NCBI GenBank assembly: GCA_937924855.1
Contig: CALEYQ010000058.1
Span: 20,863 to 84,862, forward strand
From: an uncultured Bacteroidota bacterium
Lineage (GTDB): Bacteria > Bacteroidota > Bacteroidia > JADZBD01
DNA: 64,000 bases
Direction: 5' to 3'
Shown in pieces: positions 1-8,689 of this stretch. A program made the translations under genes and the position numbers. A model generated the notes under the pieces. It saw only the letters and a list, made by a program, of their open reading frames with translations, made no database searches and was not told the origin of the DNA. Position 1 is the first letter of the stretch, and each line of letters starts with the position of its first letter.

Positions 1-1200
1 GATGTGCAAATGTCCGTTGCAAAGAAAAATGAAATCAGGGGGCTTGGTTTTCCGCAAATCAGCGGCAGTTTCGACTTGAAGGACTACGAAAAATTGCCTA
101 CCCAGCTTTTACCGGGTGAAGTTTTCGGTGGGCCTCCCGGTTCGTTTATCCCGGTACAGTTCGGAACAAAATATAATGCAACCGGTGGAATCCAAGCCAC
201 ACTCGGAATATTCAACAGCGATTATATAGTTGCGCTACAGTCCTCAAAAACATTTCTTGAACTATCCGAAAAAAATGCCCAGCGCACCAAAATTGAAACC
301 GTTGTTGCAGTATCAAAAGCCTATTATGCCGTTCTGATTAACCGGCAGCGGATGCAATTGCTGGAAGCCAACATACTACGGTTACAAAAATTGCTTGACG
401 ACACCAAAGCGTTGAATCAAAACGGCTTTGTGGAAAAAACAGATGTTGACCGTGTGGAAGTATCCTATAACAATCTGATTTCAGAAAAAGAAAAAGTAGC
501 GCGGCTTATTACTGTAACAGAGTACTTGCTGAAATTTCAGATGGGACTTGATATTCAAACCCCTATACTGCTTAACGATACTATGAATTTTAGTGAAATT
601 CCACAGATGCCCGATACATCTGTGGCAGAGAAATTTGAATTTAAAAACCGCATTGAATATTCACTCCTTTTGAACCAACGAAAATTGAATGAATTGGATT
701 TGAAAAGAAACAGAATGGGTTATTTGCCGACCGTTTTTCTTTACAGCAGCCTCAGTGCACAAGCACAGCGAAACGAGTTTGATATTTTTAATACGAGCAA
801 GAAGTGGTATCCGATAGGGATAATCGGGTTCACTATGAATGTTCCAATATTTGACGGGCTTCAAAAAAATTATCGCATTCAACAGTCAAAACTTTCTCTG
901 ATGAAAACTCAGAATCTTATCTCCTATACGGAAAACGCCATTAAACTGGAGATAAGCTCTACGCTTACCGTTTACCAAAACGCGATTCAATCATTGACAA
1001 CACAAAAGAAAAATATGCAACTCGCAGAAGGGGTTTATGATGCCGCTAAAAAGAAATATGATGCGGGCGTGGGTTCAAACCTTGAAGTAATGAATGCGGA
1101 AACATCATTAAAAGAATCGCAGACCAATTATTATAATGCGTTGTATGAATACTATGTGGCAAAGGTGGACCTGGATAAAGCAACAGGATTAATCAAATAA
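1..1200 (+). CDS. TolC-family outer membrane efflux protein, 5' end cut by window
   Basis: Outer-membrane channel of a tripartite efflux system. The frame is open from the first base, so the N-terminus (signal peptide and first helices) lies outside the window. About 399 residues remain. Long amphipathic helices rich in K, E, Q and N alternate with short beta segments, and the C-terminal stretch (YDAGVGSNLEVMNAETSLKE, then YYNALYEYYVAKVDLDKATG) is the usual end of the second TolC repeat. It is followed after 35 bases by the adaptor and then the RND pump, so the three form one export operon. The substrate cannot be read from the sequence. Confidence 0.92.
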   Translation, partial: DVQMSVAKKNEIRGLGFPQISGSFDLKDYEKLPTQLLPGEVFGGPPGSFIPVQFGTKYNATGGIQATLGIFNSDYIVALQSSKTFLELSEKNAQRTKIETVVAVSKAYYAVLINRQRMQLLEANILRLQKLLDDTKALNQNGFVEKTDVDRVEVSYNNLISEKEKVARLITVTEYLLKFQMGLDIQTPILLNDTMNFSEIPQMPDTSVAEKFEFKNRIEYSLLLNQRKLNELDLKRNRMGYLPTVFLYSSLSAQAQRNEFDIFNTSKKWYPIGIIGFTMNVPIFDGLQKNYRIQQSKLSLMKTQNLISYTENAIKLEISSTLTVYQNAIQSLTTQKKNMQLAEGVYDAAKKKYDAGVGSNLEVMNAETSLKESQTNYYNALYEYYVAKVDLDKATGLIK

Positions 1201-1235
1201 ATTTAATTATGAATATAAAACACAACCATACCCTT

Positions 1236-2339
1236 ATGAAAAAACTGATTCTTTCAATCGCGGCTATAAGCATACTTGCTTCTTGCGGAAATGGCGATAA
1301 GCAAGCTCAAATTGATAAACTGAAAAAGCAACGCTCCGAGATAGATGCCCAAATTAAAATTCTTGAGTCAGAATTATCGGGCAGCAATAAAGAAAGTATG
1401 AAAACAAAAAGCGTATTAATAAGTACGCTCGATTATCAGCCGTTTCAGCATTATATTGAGGTGCAGGGAAAAATAGATGGAGACGAAAATGTGGTCGTTA
1501 GCGCGAAGATGGGTGGCGCGGTGAGTAAAATCATGGTAAAAGTGGGTGATAATGTAACGATGGGGCAGGTTCTTGCCGAGTTAGACAATCAGGTGATTTT
1601 GCAGGGAATGGAAGAAGTAAAAACAGCGCTGAATTTTGCCAGCACGATGTACGATAAACAAAAAAGTTTATGGGAACAGAAAATCGGGACCGAAGTGCAA
1701 TACCTGTCGGCAAAAAGCAACAAGGAAAGTTTGGAGAAGAAACTTGCAACATTACAGGAGCAATTGGAAATGATGCAATTAAAATCACCCATAAACGGAA
1801 CCGTTGACGGAATTGACATTAAAATAGGTCAAACCATCATGCCCGGTATGCCTGCTATTCGCGTAGTGAATTTCTCCAACCTGAAAGTGAAAGCCGAAGT
1901 GGCTGAATCATATTCCTCTAAGGTAAAAAAAGGCAATGAAGTGCTTATCTATTTCCCCGATATGAAAAAGGAGGTGCGCTCGGTGATCGGATATTCCACA
2001 AAAATGATTAACAATACTACGCGCACATTCATGGTAGAAAGCCCTTTGGAAAATGATTCGGAATATCAACTCAACATGATAGCGGTATTAAAAATTGTTG
2101 ATTACAAACAGGATTCAAGCATTGTTGTTCCATTAAACCTTATTCAGAATACGGACGGAAGCGATTATGTGTATGTTGCAGTAAGCGAAGGAGGAAAAAC
2201 AATCGCAAAAAAGAGAACAATTTCCGCAGGCCAGTTTTACAACGGAATGGTAGAAATCAAGAGCGGCTTAAAAAAAGGGGATAAACTTATTGTTACAGGA
2301 TTTCAGGATTTGAACGATGGCGCTTTAATAAAATTCTAA
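1236..2339 (+). CDS. RND efflux periplasmic adaptor (membrane fusion protein), lipoprotein
   Basis: Links the inner-membrane RND pump to the TolC channel in the periplasm. I chose the internal ATG because it begins a clean lipoprotein signal (MKKLILSIAAISILASC, lipobox LASC, Cys17); an ATG nine codons upstream at 1209 is also possible. A short coiled coil follows the lipobox (KLKKQRSEIDAQIKILESEL). Next come a biotinyl-lipoyl-like half (VSKIMVKVGDNVTMGQVLAEL), a helical hairpin and the second lipoyl half (LKSPINGTVDGIDIKIGQTI). The C-terminal membrane-proximal domain ends GDKLIVTGFQDLNDGALIKF. Domain order and length are normal for the family. Confidence 0.92.
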   Translation: MKKLILSIAAISILASCGNGDKQAQIDKLKKQRSEIDAQIKILESELSGSNKESMKTKSVLISTLDYQPFQHYIEVQGKIDGDENVVVSAKMGGAVSKIMVKVGDNVTMGQVLAELDNQVILQGMEEVKTALNFASTMYDKQKSLWEQKIGTEVQYLSAKSNKESLEKKLATLQEQLEMMQLKSPINGTVDGIDIKIGQTIMPGMPAIRVVNFSNLKVKAEVAESYSSKVKKGNEVLIYFPDMKKEVRSVIGYSTKMINNTTRTFMVESPLENDSEYQLNMIAVLKIVDYKQDSSIVVPLNLIQNTDGSDYVYVAVSEGGKTIAKKRTISAGQFYNGMVEIKSGLKKGDKLIVTGFQDLNDGALIKF

Positions 2340-2373
2340 TTCAGGAAAAACATTAAATATATAAGACAATATT

Positions 2374-5300
2374 ATGATAGAGAAGTTCAAAGAATTCAAA
2401 CCATCAAGCTGGGCGATAAACAATAAAAGCAGCATTTACGTTATCACCATTTTTATCACTATAGCAGGGCTTATGTCCTACAATAGTTTGCCTAAGGAGC
2501 AGTTTCCTGACATCGTAATACCAACAATTTATGTCAGCACACCCTATCCAGGAACTTCTCCGAAGGATATTGAAAATCTTGTTACAAAACAGATTGAAAA
2601 GCAGGTGAAATCCATATCGGGCGTAAAAAAAATAACCAGTAATTCCATACAGGATTTTTCCAATATCATTGTGGAATTCAATACCAATGTGGATGTGCCC
2701 GTTGCTAAACAAAAAGTGAAGGATGCGGTTGACAAAGCAAAGAAAGACCTGCCCACCGATTTGCCAGCCGACCCCAATGTGATGGAAGTTGAATTCTCCG
2801 AATTTCCGATATTGTTTGTAAATATTTCCGGTGACTATGACCTCGCGCAACTTAAAAAATATGCTGATGAACTTCAGGATAAAATAGAAGCGTTAAAGGA
2901 AATCACCCGTGTTGATATTGTTGGCGCTCTTGACCGTGAGATACAGATTAATGTGGATATGCACAAGATGAATGCCGTGAAACTTACTATGGGAGATATA
3001 GAAAGGGCTGTTTCATTTGAAAACAAAACTGTATCGGGAGGGTATGTTACCATGAACGAAATGAACCGCACCATCAGCATCAGCGGGGAATTAAGGGATA
3101 TTGAAACTCTGAAAAACATGGTGGTCAATTCCATGTCAGGCGCACCGGTTTACCTAAAAGATGTTGCTGAAATAAAAGATAGTTACAAAGAGCAGGAAAG
3201 TTACGGACGGCTGGATAAAAAAAATGTAATTACCCTCAATGTAATCAAAAGGGGCGGAGAAAATCTTATCAATTCTTCTGATAAGATTAAGGACATTATT
3301 GAACAGATGAAAAAAGTGTCCTTTCCCGAAGGGTTGAATGTGAGCGTTTCAGGAGACCTGTCGGATAGAACAAGAATTACGCTTCATGACCTCATCAATA
3401 CGATTATCATAGGTTTCATACTTGTTACCATTATCCTTATGTTTTTTATGGGAGCAACCAATGCCATGTTTGTCGGGTTGTCCGTTCCGCTTTCTATGTT
3501 CATCGCCTTCCTTATTCTTCCGGGAATCGGATTTACACTCAATATGATTGTGCTTTTCGGATTCCTTCTCGGCTTGGGTATAGTAGTGGACGATGCTATT
3601 GTTGTAATTGAAAACACACACAGGATTTATCAGCAGGGCAAATTGGATATTAAGAGTGCCGCTAAAAAAGCTGTAGGCGAAGTGTTTCTTCCTGTCTTAT
3701 CGGGAACTGCCACCACCCTCGCTCCCTTTTTTCCGCTTGCGTTTTGGGGCGGCACTATCGGCAAGTTCATGCACTTCCTGCCTATCACGCTTATTATTAC
3801 ACTCACTGCTTCTCTTGTTGTAGCCTATATAATAAATCCTGTTTTTGCAGTTGACTTTATGAAAAAAGATGAAGAAAATGCCGCTGCTGTAAATCGCAGG
3901 TCAATCTTTATCAGAACCATTCCCTTCCTGGCTATTTCCCTTATATTTTACCTGTTTGGTTCATTTGGCATTGGAAATTTTATTGTGTTGATGCTGATTC
4001 TATATCTCGTTTATCATTTATTCCTTAACAAAGTAATTTTCAGGTTTCAGGAACATACATGGCCCTCCGTTCAAAACTTCTATGCCAAATTTTTGAACTG
4101 GGCATTGAACAAGCCGAGAACAATTGTATTTGGAACTATCGGCTTGCTCGTACTAGCTGTTTTTCTCACCGTAATCAGAAATCCGAAGGTTGTTTTTTTC
4201 CCTAAAGCAGATCCAAACTTTGTGTATGTCTACTTAACGCTTCCTGTGGGTACTAATCAGGCGCATACCGATTCGGTTGCAAAAATTGTGGAGAAAAGAG
4301 TATATGCTGTTATCGGTGAAAACAACCCGCTGGTAAAATCGGTAATCACTAATGTAACCATTGGCGCATCGGAATCAAGGGATGACAGAGGCGCATATAC
4401 TAATAAAGCCAAAGTGGGAGTTGAATTTGTTCAGTTTGCAGAACGGCATGGAGAGTCCACTCTGGAATACCTTAACAAAATACGCGATGCAGTAAAAGAT
4501 TTTCCCGGTGTTGAAATATCGGTTGACCAGGAGCAGTTCGGGCCACCCGTGAGTAAGCCCATAAATATTGAAATAAGCGGTGAAAAATTTGAAGACCTGA
4601 TCTATGTCTCACAATTGGCAAAAAAGTATCTTGATTCATTGCAGATTCCGGGTGTTGAAGAATTAAAATCCGACCTGCAAACCAATAAGCCGGAAATAGC
4701 ATTTGTGCTGGACAGAGAACGCGCCAACCGCGAAGGTATCTCAACAGGGCAAATAGGGATGGAAATACGAAGCGCGGTATTCGGGAAAGAGATTTCGAGA
4801 TACAAAGATGAAAATGACGATTATCCTATTCAACTCCGGTATCTTGAAGAACAAAGAAAAAACATTGAAGTGCTGAAAGACCTTAAAATCACCTATCGCG
4901 ATATGAACATGGGTGGCGCAATCCGCCAAGTACCTCTTTCGGCTTTTGCCGATGTAAAATATACCAATACTTATGGGGGCATAAAACGAAAAAATCAGAA
5001 GCGCGTGGTAACGCTTACTTCAAATGTACTAAGCGGTTATAATCCGAACAATGTAGTTTCAGGTATCCAGTCAGCATTGGTGGGATTAAATGTGCCTGAA
5101 GGAGTGGAAATAAACATGACAGGCGAGCGGGAGGAACAGGTGGAAGCTGCCACCTTCCTTAGAAATTCACTCCTTATTTCTATCGGTATTATTCTGCTTA
5201 TCCTGATTACACAATTCAACTCTATCAGCAAAACACTTATCATCCTGAGCGAAATTATTTTCAGCATTATCGGTGTGCTTCTCGGTTTAGCCATCTTCCG

Positions 5301-5778
5301 TATGGATTTGACTATTGTAATGACTGGAATTGGTATAGTGGCTCTTGCAGGGATTGTGGTTCGGAACGGAATTTTGCTGGTTGAATTTACGGATATGCTC
5401 ATGGAAGAAGGCAAACCCGTTAGAGAAGCCATTATTGAGGCAGGAAGAATCAGGATGACCCCGGTTCTTTTAACCGCAACCGCTACTGTTCTTGGGATGA
5501 TACCGCTTGCCATCGGCTTCAATATTGATTTTGTAACCATGTTCACCGAACTCAATCCTAAAATTCATTTCGGGGGAGACAGCGTAGCTTTTTGGGGACC
5601 GCTATCGTGGACAATCATTTTTGGCCTGTTGTTCGCTACTTTCATCACACTCATAATTGTTCCTGTACTTTATTTAATGGCGGCTAAAACTAAAGAGCGC
5701 GTGAAAAAAGTGAGGGTTAAAATTTCCGATGCAGGCAAACGCTTCAGCCCGAAATCAGTGGAAAGCAACGGAAACTGA
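2374..5778 (+). CDS. RND efflux pump inner-membrane permease (HAE1-like)
   Basis: Proton-driven efflux pump of 1134 residues with the normal layout: TM1 near residue 20, a large periplasmic loop, a TM2-6 bundle from about 330, a central extension, a second periplasmic loop and a final TM bundle. The paired aspartates of the proton relay are present in TM4 (GLGIVVDDAIVVIENTHR). The residue at the position of the usual TM10 lysine appears to be Arg (LAGIVVRNGILLVEF). The segment between TM6 and TM7 carries extra hydrophobic stretches (about residues 510-550). It lies 34 bases after the adaptor in the same operon. Substrate is unknown; drug, lipid or metal export are all possible. Confidence 0.93.
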   Translation: MIEKFKEFKPSSWAINNKSSIYVITIFITIAGLMSYNSLPKEQFPDIVIPTIYVSTPYPGTSPKDIENLVTKQIEKQVKSISGVKKITSNSIQDFSNIIVEFNTNVDVPVAKQKVKDAVDKAKKDLPTDLPADPNVMEVEFSEFPILFVNISGDYDLAQLKKYADELQDKIEALKEITRVDIVGALDREIQINVDMHKMNAVKLTMGDIERAVSFENKTVSGGYVTMNEMNRTISISGELRDIETLKNMVVNSMSGAPVYLKDVAEIKDSYKEQESYGRLDKKNVITLNVIKRGGENLINSSDKIKDIIEQMKKVSFPEGLNVSVSGDLSDRTRITLHDLINTIIIGFILVTIILMFFMGATNAMFVGLSVPLSMFIAFLILPGIGFTLNMIVLFGFLLGLGIVVDDAIVVIENTHRIYQQGKLDIKSAAKKAVGEVFLPVLSGTATTLAPFFPLAFWGGTIGKFMHFLPITLIITLTASLVVAYIINPVFAVDFMKKDEENAAAVNRRSIFIRTIPFLAISLIFYLFGSFGIGNFIVLMLILYLVYHLFLNKVIFRFQEHTWPSVQNFYAKFLNWALNKPRTIVFGTIGLLVLAVFLTVIRNPKVVFFPKADPNFVYVYLTLPVGTNQAHTDSVAKIVEKRVYAVIGENNPLVKSVITNVTIGASESRDDRGAYTNKAKVGVEFVQFAERHGESTLEYLNKIRDAVKDFPGVEISVDQEQFGPPVSKPINIEISGEKFEDLIYVSQLAKKYLDSLQIPGVEELKSDLQTNKPEIAFVLDRERANREGISTGQIGMEIRSAVFGKEISRYKDENDDYPIQLRYLEEQRKNIEVLKDLKITYRDMNMGGAIRQVPLSAFADVKYTNTYGGIKRKNQKRVVTLTSNVLSGYNPNNVVSGIQSALVGLNVPEGVEINMTGEREEQVEAATFLRNSLLISIGIILLILITQFNSISKTLIILSEIIFSIIGVLLGLAIFRMDLTIVMTGIGIVALAGIVVRNGILLVEFTDMLMEEGKPVREAIIEAGRIRMTPVLLTATATVLGMIPLAIGFNIDFVTMFTELNPKIHFGGDSVAFWGPLSWTIIFGLLFATFITLIIVPVLYLMAAKTKERVKKVRVKISDAGKRFSPKSVESNGN

Positions 5779-5781
5779 AAA

Positions 5782-6093
5782 ATGAAGTTGTTTCTCAATA
5801 ATCTGAAAACAAAATGGAAGATTAACAGCAATTGGCAGTTGTTGTTAATCTTTCTTGTTTTCTCACTTGCAGGATTCTCTGTGGTTAAATTCCGCAGACT
5901 GTTTTTTATGCTTGTAGGGATAGAAGACGATACCGCTTTATGGATAAAAACAATTACCTATATGCTGTTCATCTTTCCTGCTTACCAGTTATTGCTACTG
6001 CTTTATGGATTCCTGTTAGGGCAGTTTTCTTTCTTTTGGGAGAAAGAAAAGAAACTTTTCAAATCAATAAGCAGTCGATTTAAAAAAAGATAG
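5782..6093 (+). CDS. Small two-span membrane protein (DUF6787-like)
   Basis: 103 residues starting three bases after the pump stop, so probably the last gene of the efflux operon. Two hydrophobic segments (about residues 20-38 and 53-77) are separated by a short charged loop, and the C-terminus is basic. The pattern GFLLGQFSFFWEKEKKLFK at the second span resembles a small Bacteroidota family I recall as DUF6787. That name is from memory and unverified. No catalytic residues are seen. It could help assembly of the pump or be unrelated and only co-transcribed. Confidence 0.75.
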   Translation: MKLFLNNLKTKWKINSNWQLLLIFLVFSLAGFSVVKFRRLFFMLVGIEDDTALWIKTITYMLFIFPAYQLLLLLYGFLLGQFSFFWEKEKKLFKSISSRFKKR

Positions 6094-6148
6094 TAGAAAA
6101 TAACTATTAGGAAAAATCTTCACTCTATTGAAACAGGGTTAAAAACAC

Positions 6149-6916
6149 ATGAATGAAAAGATTAAAATAGCATGCGTATCGTACCTCAATGCAAAGCCAT
6201 TCATATACGGACTTAAAAAATCTTCTTTGATTCATGCCATTGACCTTACTCTTGACAATCCCGCCCGCTGTGCTGAGAAATTTCTTTCAGGAGAGGTTGA
6301 CCTTGCCTTGATTCCGGTTGGAGAGTTTCCTCTCTTGAAAAGAAAAATCATAGTATCAGATTATTGCATAAGTGCAGAAAAAAGAGTTGCTTCTGTCATG
6401 CTGTTCAGCAATGTGCCAATCCAGGAGGTAAAAAGGATATATCTCGACTATCAATCCAAAACATCTGTTCTCCTTGTTAAATTTTTGGCAAAACACCACT
6501 GGTGCATCTCTCCTGAATGGATCGATGCCAGAGAGGGATATGAGAAGGAAATACAAAATGATACTGCCGGATTAATTATTGGCGACAGGGCACTTCTGTT
6601 ATCCGACAAATTCTCTTGCAAATATGATTTGGTAACCGAATGGAACAAAGTCACACACTTTCCATTTACATTCGCCTGCTGGGTAGCAAACAAGAAACTT
6701 CCCGCTCAATTTCTGAACGATTTCAATTCAGCCCTTTGTAACGGAGTAAATCAGATTGAGAAAATGATTGGAGAAATAAAAAAGGAAAAATCTTATGAAA
6801 AAATTGACCTGCATGATTATTTTACCAATTGCATCAAATATAATTTTGATGAGGAGAAAAAGGACGGAGTGCGGGTTTTTCTTGCCTTTGCAGGATTTGG
6901 AACCGGCCACTTATAA
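6149..6916 (+). CDS. mqnA: Menaquinone biosynthesis protein MqnA, chorismate dehydratase
   Basis: 255 residues of the MqnA/MqnD periplasmic-binding-like fold. The N-terminus IKIACVSYLNAKPFIYGL and the segment LSGEVDLALIPVGEF are the family hallmarks; TAGLIIGDRALLL and FPFTFACWVANKKL follow. MqnA removes water from chorismate to give 3-[(1-carboxyvinyl)oxy]benzoate, the first step of the futalosine route to menaquinone, and acts in the cytoplasm. No other mqn gene is nearby. The last dozen residues (FLAFAGFGTGHL) look unlike the usual family end, so the 3' end may have been altered by a frameshift or recombination. MqnA fits better than MqnD because of the SYLNAKP start. Confidence 0.88.
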   Translation: MNEKIKIACVSYLNAKPFIYGLKKSSLIHAIDLTLDNPARCAEKFLSGEVDLALIPVGEFPLLKRKIIVSDYCISAEKRVASVMLFSNVPIQEVKRIYLDYQSKTSVLLVKFLAKHHWCISPEWIDAREGYEKEIQNDTAGLIIGDRALLLSDKFSCKYDLVTEWNKVTHFPFTFACWVANKKLPAQFLNDFNSALCNGVNQIEKMIGEIKKEKSYEKIDLHDYFTNCIKYNFDEEKKDGVRVFLAFAGFGTGHL

Positions 6917-6963
6917 CTTACAATACTCATAACAAAGAACTATAAAAATACCCTCGTATTTCA

Positions 6964-6971
6964 TATCTTTG
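6964..6971 (+). promoter_or_regulatory. Bacteroidota -7 box (TATCTTTG) for the ArsR-type gene
   Basis: TATCTTTG matches the Bacteroidota sigma-A -7 consensus TAnnTTTG exactly and ends 14 bases before the ATG at 6986. No clear TTG -33 box is seen at the ideal distance. Confidence 0.6.
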
Positions 6972-6985
6972 CAAAAAATAACCTG

Positions 6986-7252
6986 ATGAATCTCCTTAAA
7001 ATATCGAAAGCGCTGGCGGACGGGACCCGCTACAAAATATTGAAAACTCTTATGGGTAAAGGTGAAATAAGTTGCGGTGAATTAGAGAGCCATTTTACGC
7101 TTTCCCAACCCACCATTTCGCACCACCTTAAAATACTTTATGATTGTGGGCTTATCACTGCTCAGAAGGATGGACAACATTCGTTATTGTCCGTCAATAA
7201 GAAAACACTTCAAAAATATCTTCAGACTATTGAAGGCGAGTTAATTAAATAA
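6986..7252 (+). CDS. ArsR/SmtB-family winged-helix transcription regulator
   Basis: 88-residue single-domain regulator. It begins with the family opening (ISKALADGTRYKILKTLMGKG), has the recognition helix SQPTISHHLKIL and the beta wing GLITAQKDGQHSLLSVN. The metal-binding ELCVCDL motif of ArsR/CadC is replaced by EISCGELESHF with a single Cys, so metal sensing is doubtful. It probably represses its own gene and the downstream SnoaL/DoxX/NmrA operon; a 7-bp inverted repeat lies between them. Such orphan regulators often control small stress-response or oxidoreductase operons. Confidence 0.9.
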   Translation: MNLLKISKALADGTRYKILKTLMGKGEISCGELESHFTLSQPTISHHLKILYDCGLITAQKDGQHSLLSVNKKTLQKYLQTIEGELIK

Positions 7253-7268
7253 TTTTTTTAATAAATAT

Positions 7269-7300
7269 ATAGATACATATAAATATATCTATTACATTTG
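7269..7300 (+). promoter_or_regulatory. Promoter with likely ArsR operator upstream of the SnoaL-like gene
   Basis: A perfect 7-bp inverted repeat, ATAGATA (7269-7275) and TATCTAT (7286-7292) separated by 10 bases, abuts an exact -7 box TACATTTG (7293-7300). The next gene starts at 7338. The A+T-rich dyad next to a promoter and just downstream of an ArsR-type gene suggests a regulator-binding site. Confidence 0.55.
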
Positions 7301-7337
7301 ACGAATAAAGACAATTTTTAACCTAAAAACCAAAATT

Positions 7338-7703
7338 ATGAATCTTAAAGAAAAAATCGAAGAAATGAACCGCATGATAATAAGCGGTAATAACATGGAA
7401 GCATTTGAAAAATACTACCATGATGATGTGGTCATGCAGGAAAATAATCATCCGCCCACCGCAGGAAAGGCAACTAACCGCGAGCGTGAGAAAAAAGCGC
7501 AGGAGCAGATGATGGCATCCATAGAACAGTTTCACGGAGCCCAGGCTAAAGCGGTGGCAGTTGGCGATGATACAACAATGGTAGAGTGGTCGTTTGATAT
7601 GACCTATAAAGGCGGACAGCGTTCAAAAATGGAACAGGTGGCTGTTCAGAAATGGAAGGACGGGAAAATAATCCACGAGCGTTTTTATTATTCAGCCAAT
7701 TAA
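7338..7703 (+). CDS. SnoaL/NTF2-like small protein
   Basis: 121 residues with the NTF2-like pattern: a helical N-terminus (MNLKEKIEEMNRMIISGNNM), FEKYYHDDVVMQENNHPPTAG, a central AVAVGDDTTMVEWSF strand pair and the closing strands QVAVQKWKDGKIIHERFYYS. Proteins of this fold are small cytoplasmic dimers that bind ligands or act as isomerases. No catalytic residues can be assigned here. It is the first gene downstream of the ArsR operator and heads a short operon with a membrane protein, DoxX and an NAD(P)-binding protein, which suggests a redox or detoxification setting. Confidence 0.82.
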   Translation: MNLKEKIEEMNRMIISGNNMEAFEKYYHDDVVMQENNHPPTAGKATNREREKKAQEQMMASIEQFHGAQAKAVAVGDDTTMVEWSFDMTYKGGQRSKMEQVAVQKWKDGKIIHERFYYSAN

Positions 7704-7798
7704 CAATACACGGGGAACGGGCAATTGCGTTGTGATTGTTGTTCCATGCATTCATTATTAAAATTGTCTGCTTCCCCGCCATTTTAAAACCCAATCAA

Positions 7799-8248
7799 AT
7801 GATAAAAACCTTAAAACTTGAATTGCTCTATTTGGGCTTTACACCTCAGGATACAAATTCGGCAAACGACCACGAGGAATACATTCCCGGAACTTGCAAT
7901 ATCGGTAAAAAGGAAATTGAGCGCAGAAAACGAGCCGCACTCTTTAGTTTTACGCTTTGCGTTCTTTTCATTGCATTCATGCAATGGTATGAGGCGGACA
8001 AAATCTGGAAACTCCTTTTATTCATACCTGCCGCTTCGCTTGGCGTGAGTTTCCAACAGTGGTATTTTAAATTTTGCGTGGCTTTCGGAATAAATGGCGT
8101 GTTTAATTTCGGAGACATTGGCAAAACATTTTCCGTTGGGCAAAAAGAAAATTTCAGGAAAGACCGGATAAAAGCATGGCAAATGATTATTGCAGGTGTC
8201 GGGTTTGGATTGCTGGCGGGTTTCTTATACTATCTTTTGCCAGTGTAA
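7799..8248 (+). CDS. Hypothetical two-span membrane protein
   Basis: 149 residues from the ATG at 7799, chosen over an upstream start at 7736 because the extra 21 residues look like translated spacer. A soluble N-terminal stretch (LELLYLGFTPQDTNSANDHE) is followed by hydrophobic segments around residues 50-90 and a clear C-terminal span (IAGVGFGLLAGFLYYLLPV). I do not recognise a family. Its place between the SnoaL-like gene and DoxX, all on the plus strand with short gaps, suggests co-transcription under the ArsR-type regulator. Confidence 0.65.
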   Translation: MIKTLKLELLYLGFTPQDTNSANDHEEYIPGTCNIGKKEIERRKRAALFSFTLCVLFIAFMQWYEADKIWKLLLFIPAASLGVSFQQWYFKFCVAFGINGVFNFGDIGKTFSVGQKENFRKDRIKAWQMIIAGVGFGLLAGFLYYLLPV

Positions 8249-8308
8249 ATTCAGCAATTATCGGGGGTGAAAGCAACCAAATACATTAATCAATAAATTC
8301 AAACAACT

Positions 8309-8689
8309 ATGGAAACAAAACCATTATCAAAAGGCAGAAAAATAACCGCATGGATATTAGTCGGACTAATGTCAGCATTATTTATGATGAGTGCAGCCAT
8401 GAAACTGATGGCAGGTAAGGATGCAGAAATTGCTGTTAACTTTATCAAGTGGGGCTTGGAAGGCAAATTAATGTTAATAGGGCTGGGCGAACTTATTGCA
8501 GCAATTTTATTTCTAATTCCCCGGACATCATCATTAGGCGTTTTGTTGCTATCTGCGCATTTAGGCGGTTCAATAGCCACACACATGGAGCACGGAGAAA
8601 TGTATATTCCACAAGCAATAATGCTGTTGTTGGTTTGGGTTGCCAACTACTTGCGCAACCCCGAAATGCTGGCAAGTTTTAAAAAGTAA
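8309..8689 (+). CDS. DoxX-like family membrane protein
   Basis: 126 residues with four hydrophobic spans. The opening segment (ITAWILVGLMSALFMMSAAMKLM), the second span LMLIGLGELIAAILFLIPRT and the third containing GSIATHMEHG are typical of DoxX/SURF4-like proteins. These small inner-membrane proteins are linked to redox and oxidative-stress functions, but the reaction is not defined. The stop overlaps the next gene's start by one base, so the two are translationally coupled. Confidence 0.85.
   Translation: METKPLSKGRKITAWILVGLMSALFMMSAAMKLMAGKDAEIAVNFIKWGLEGKLMLIGLGELIAAILFLIPRTSSLGVLLLSAHLGGSIATHMEHGEMYIPQAIMLLLVWVANYLRNPEMLASFKK

Noticed and set aside
5037..5555. 172-residue minus-strand frame inside the RND pump
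   Set aside because: It is antisense to a well-conserved pump region and has low-complexity hydrophobic composition typical of shadow frames.
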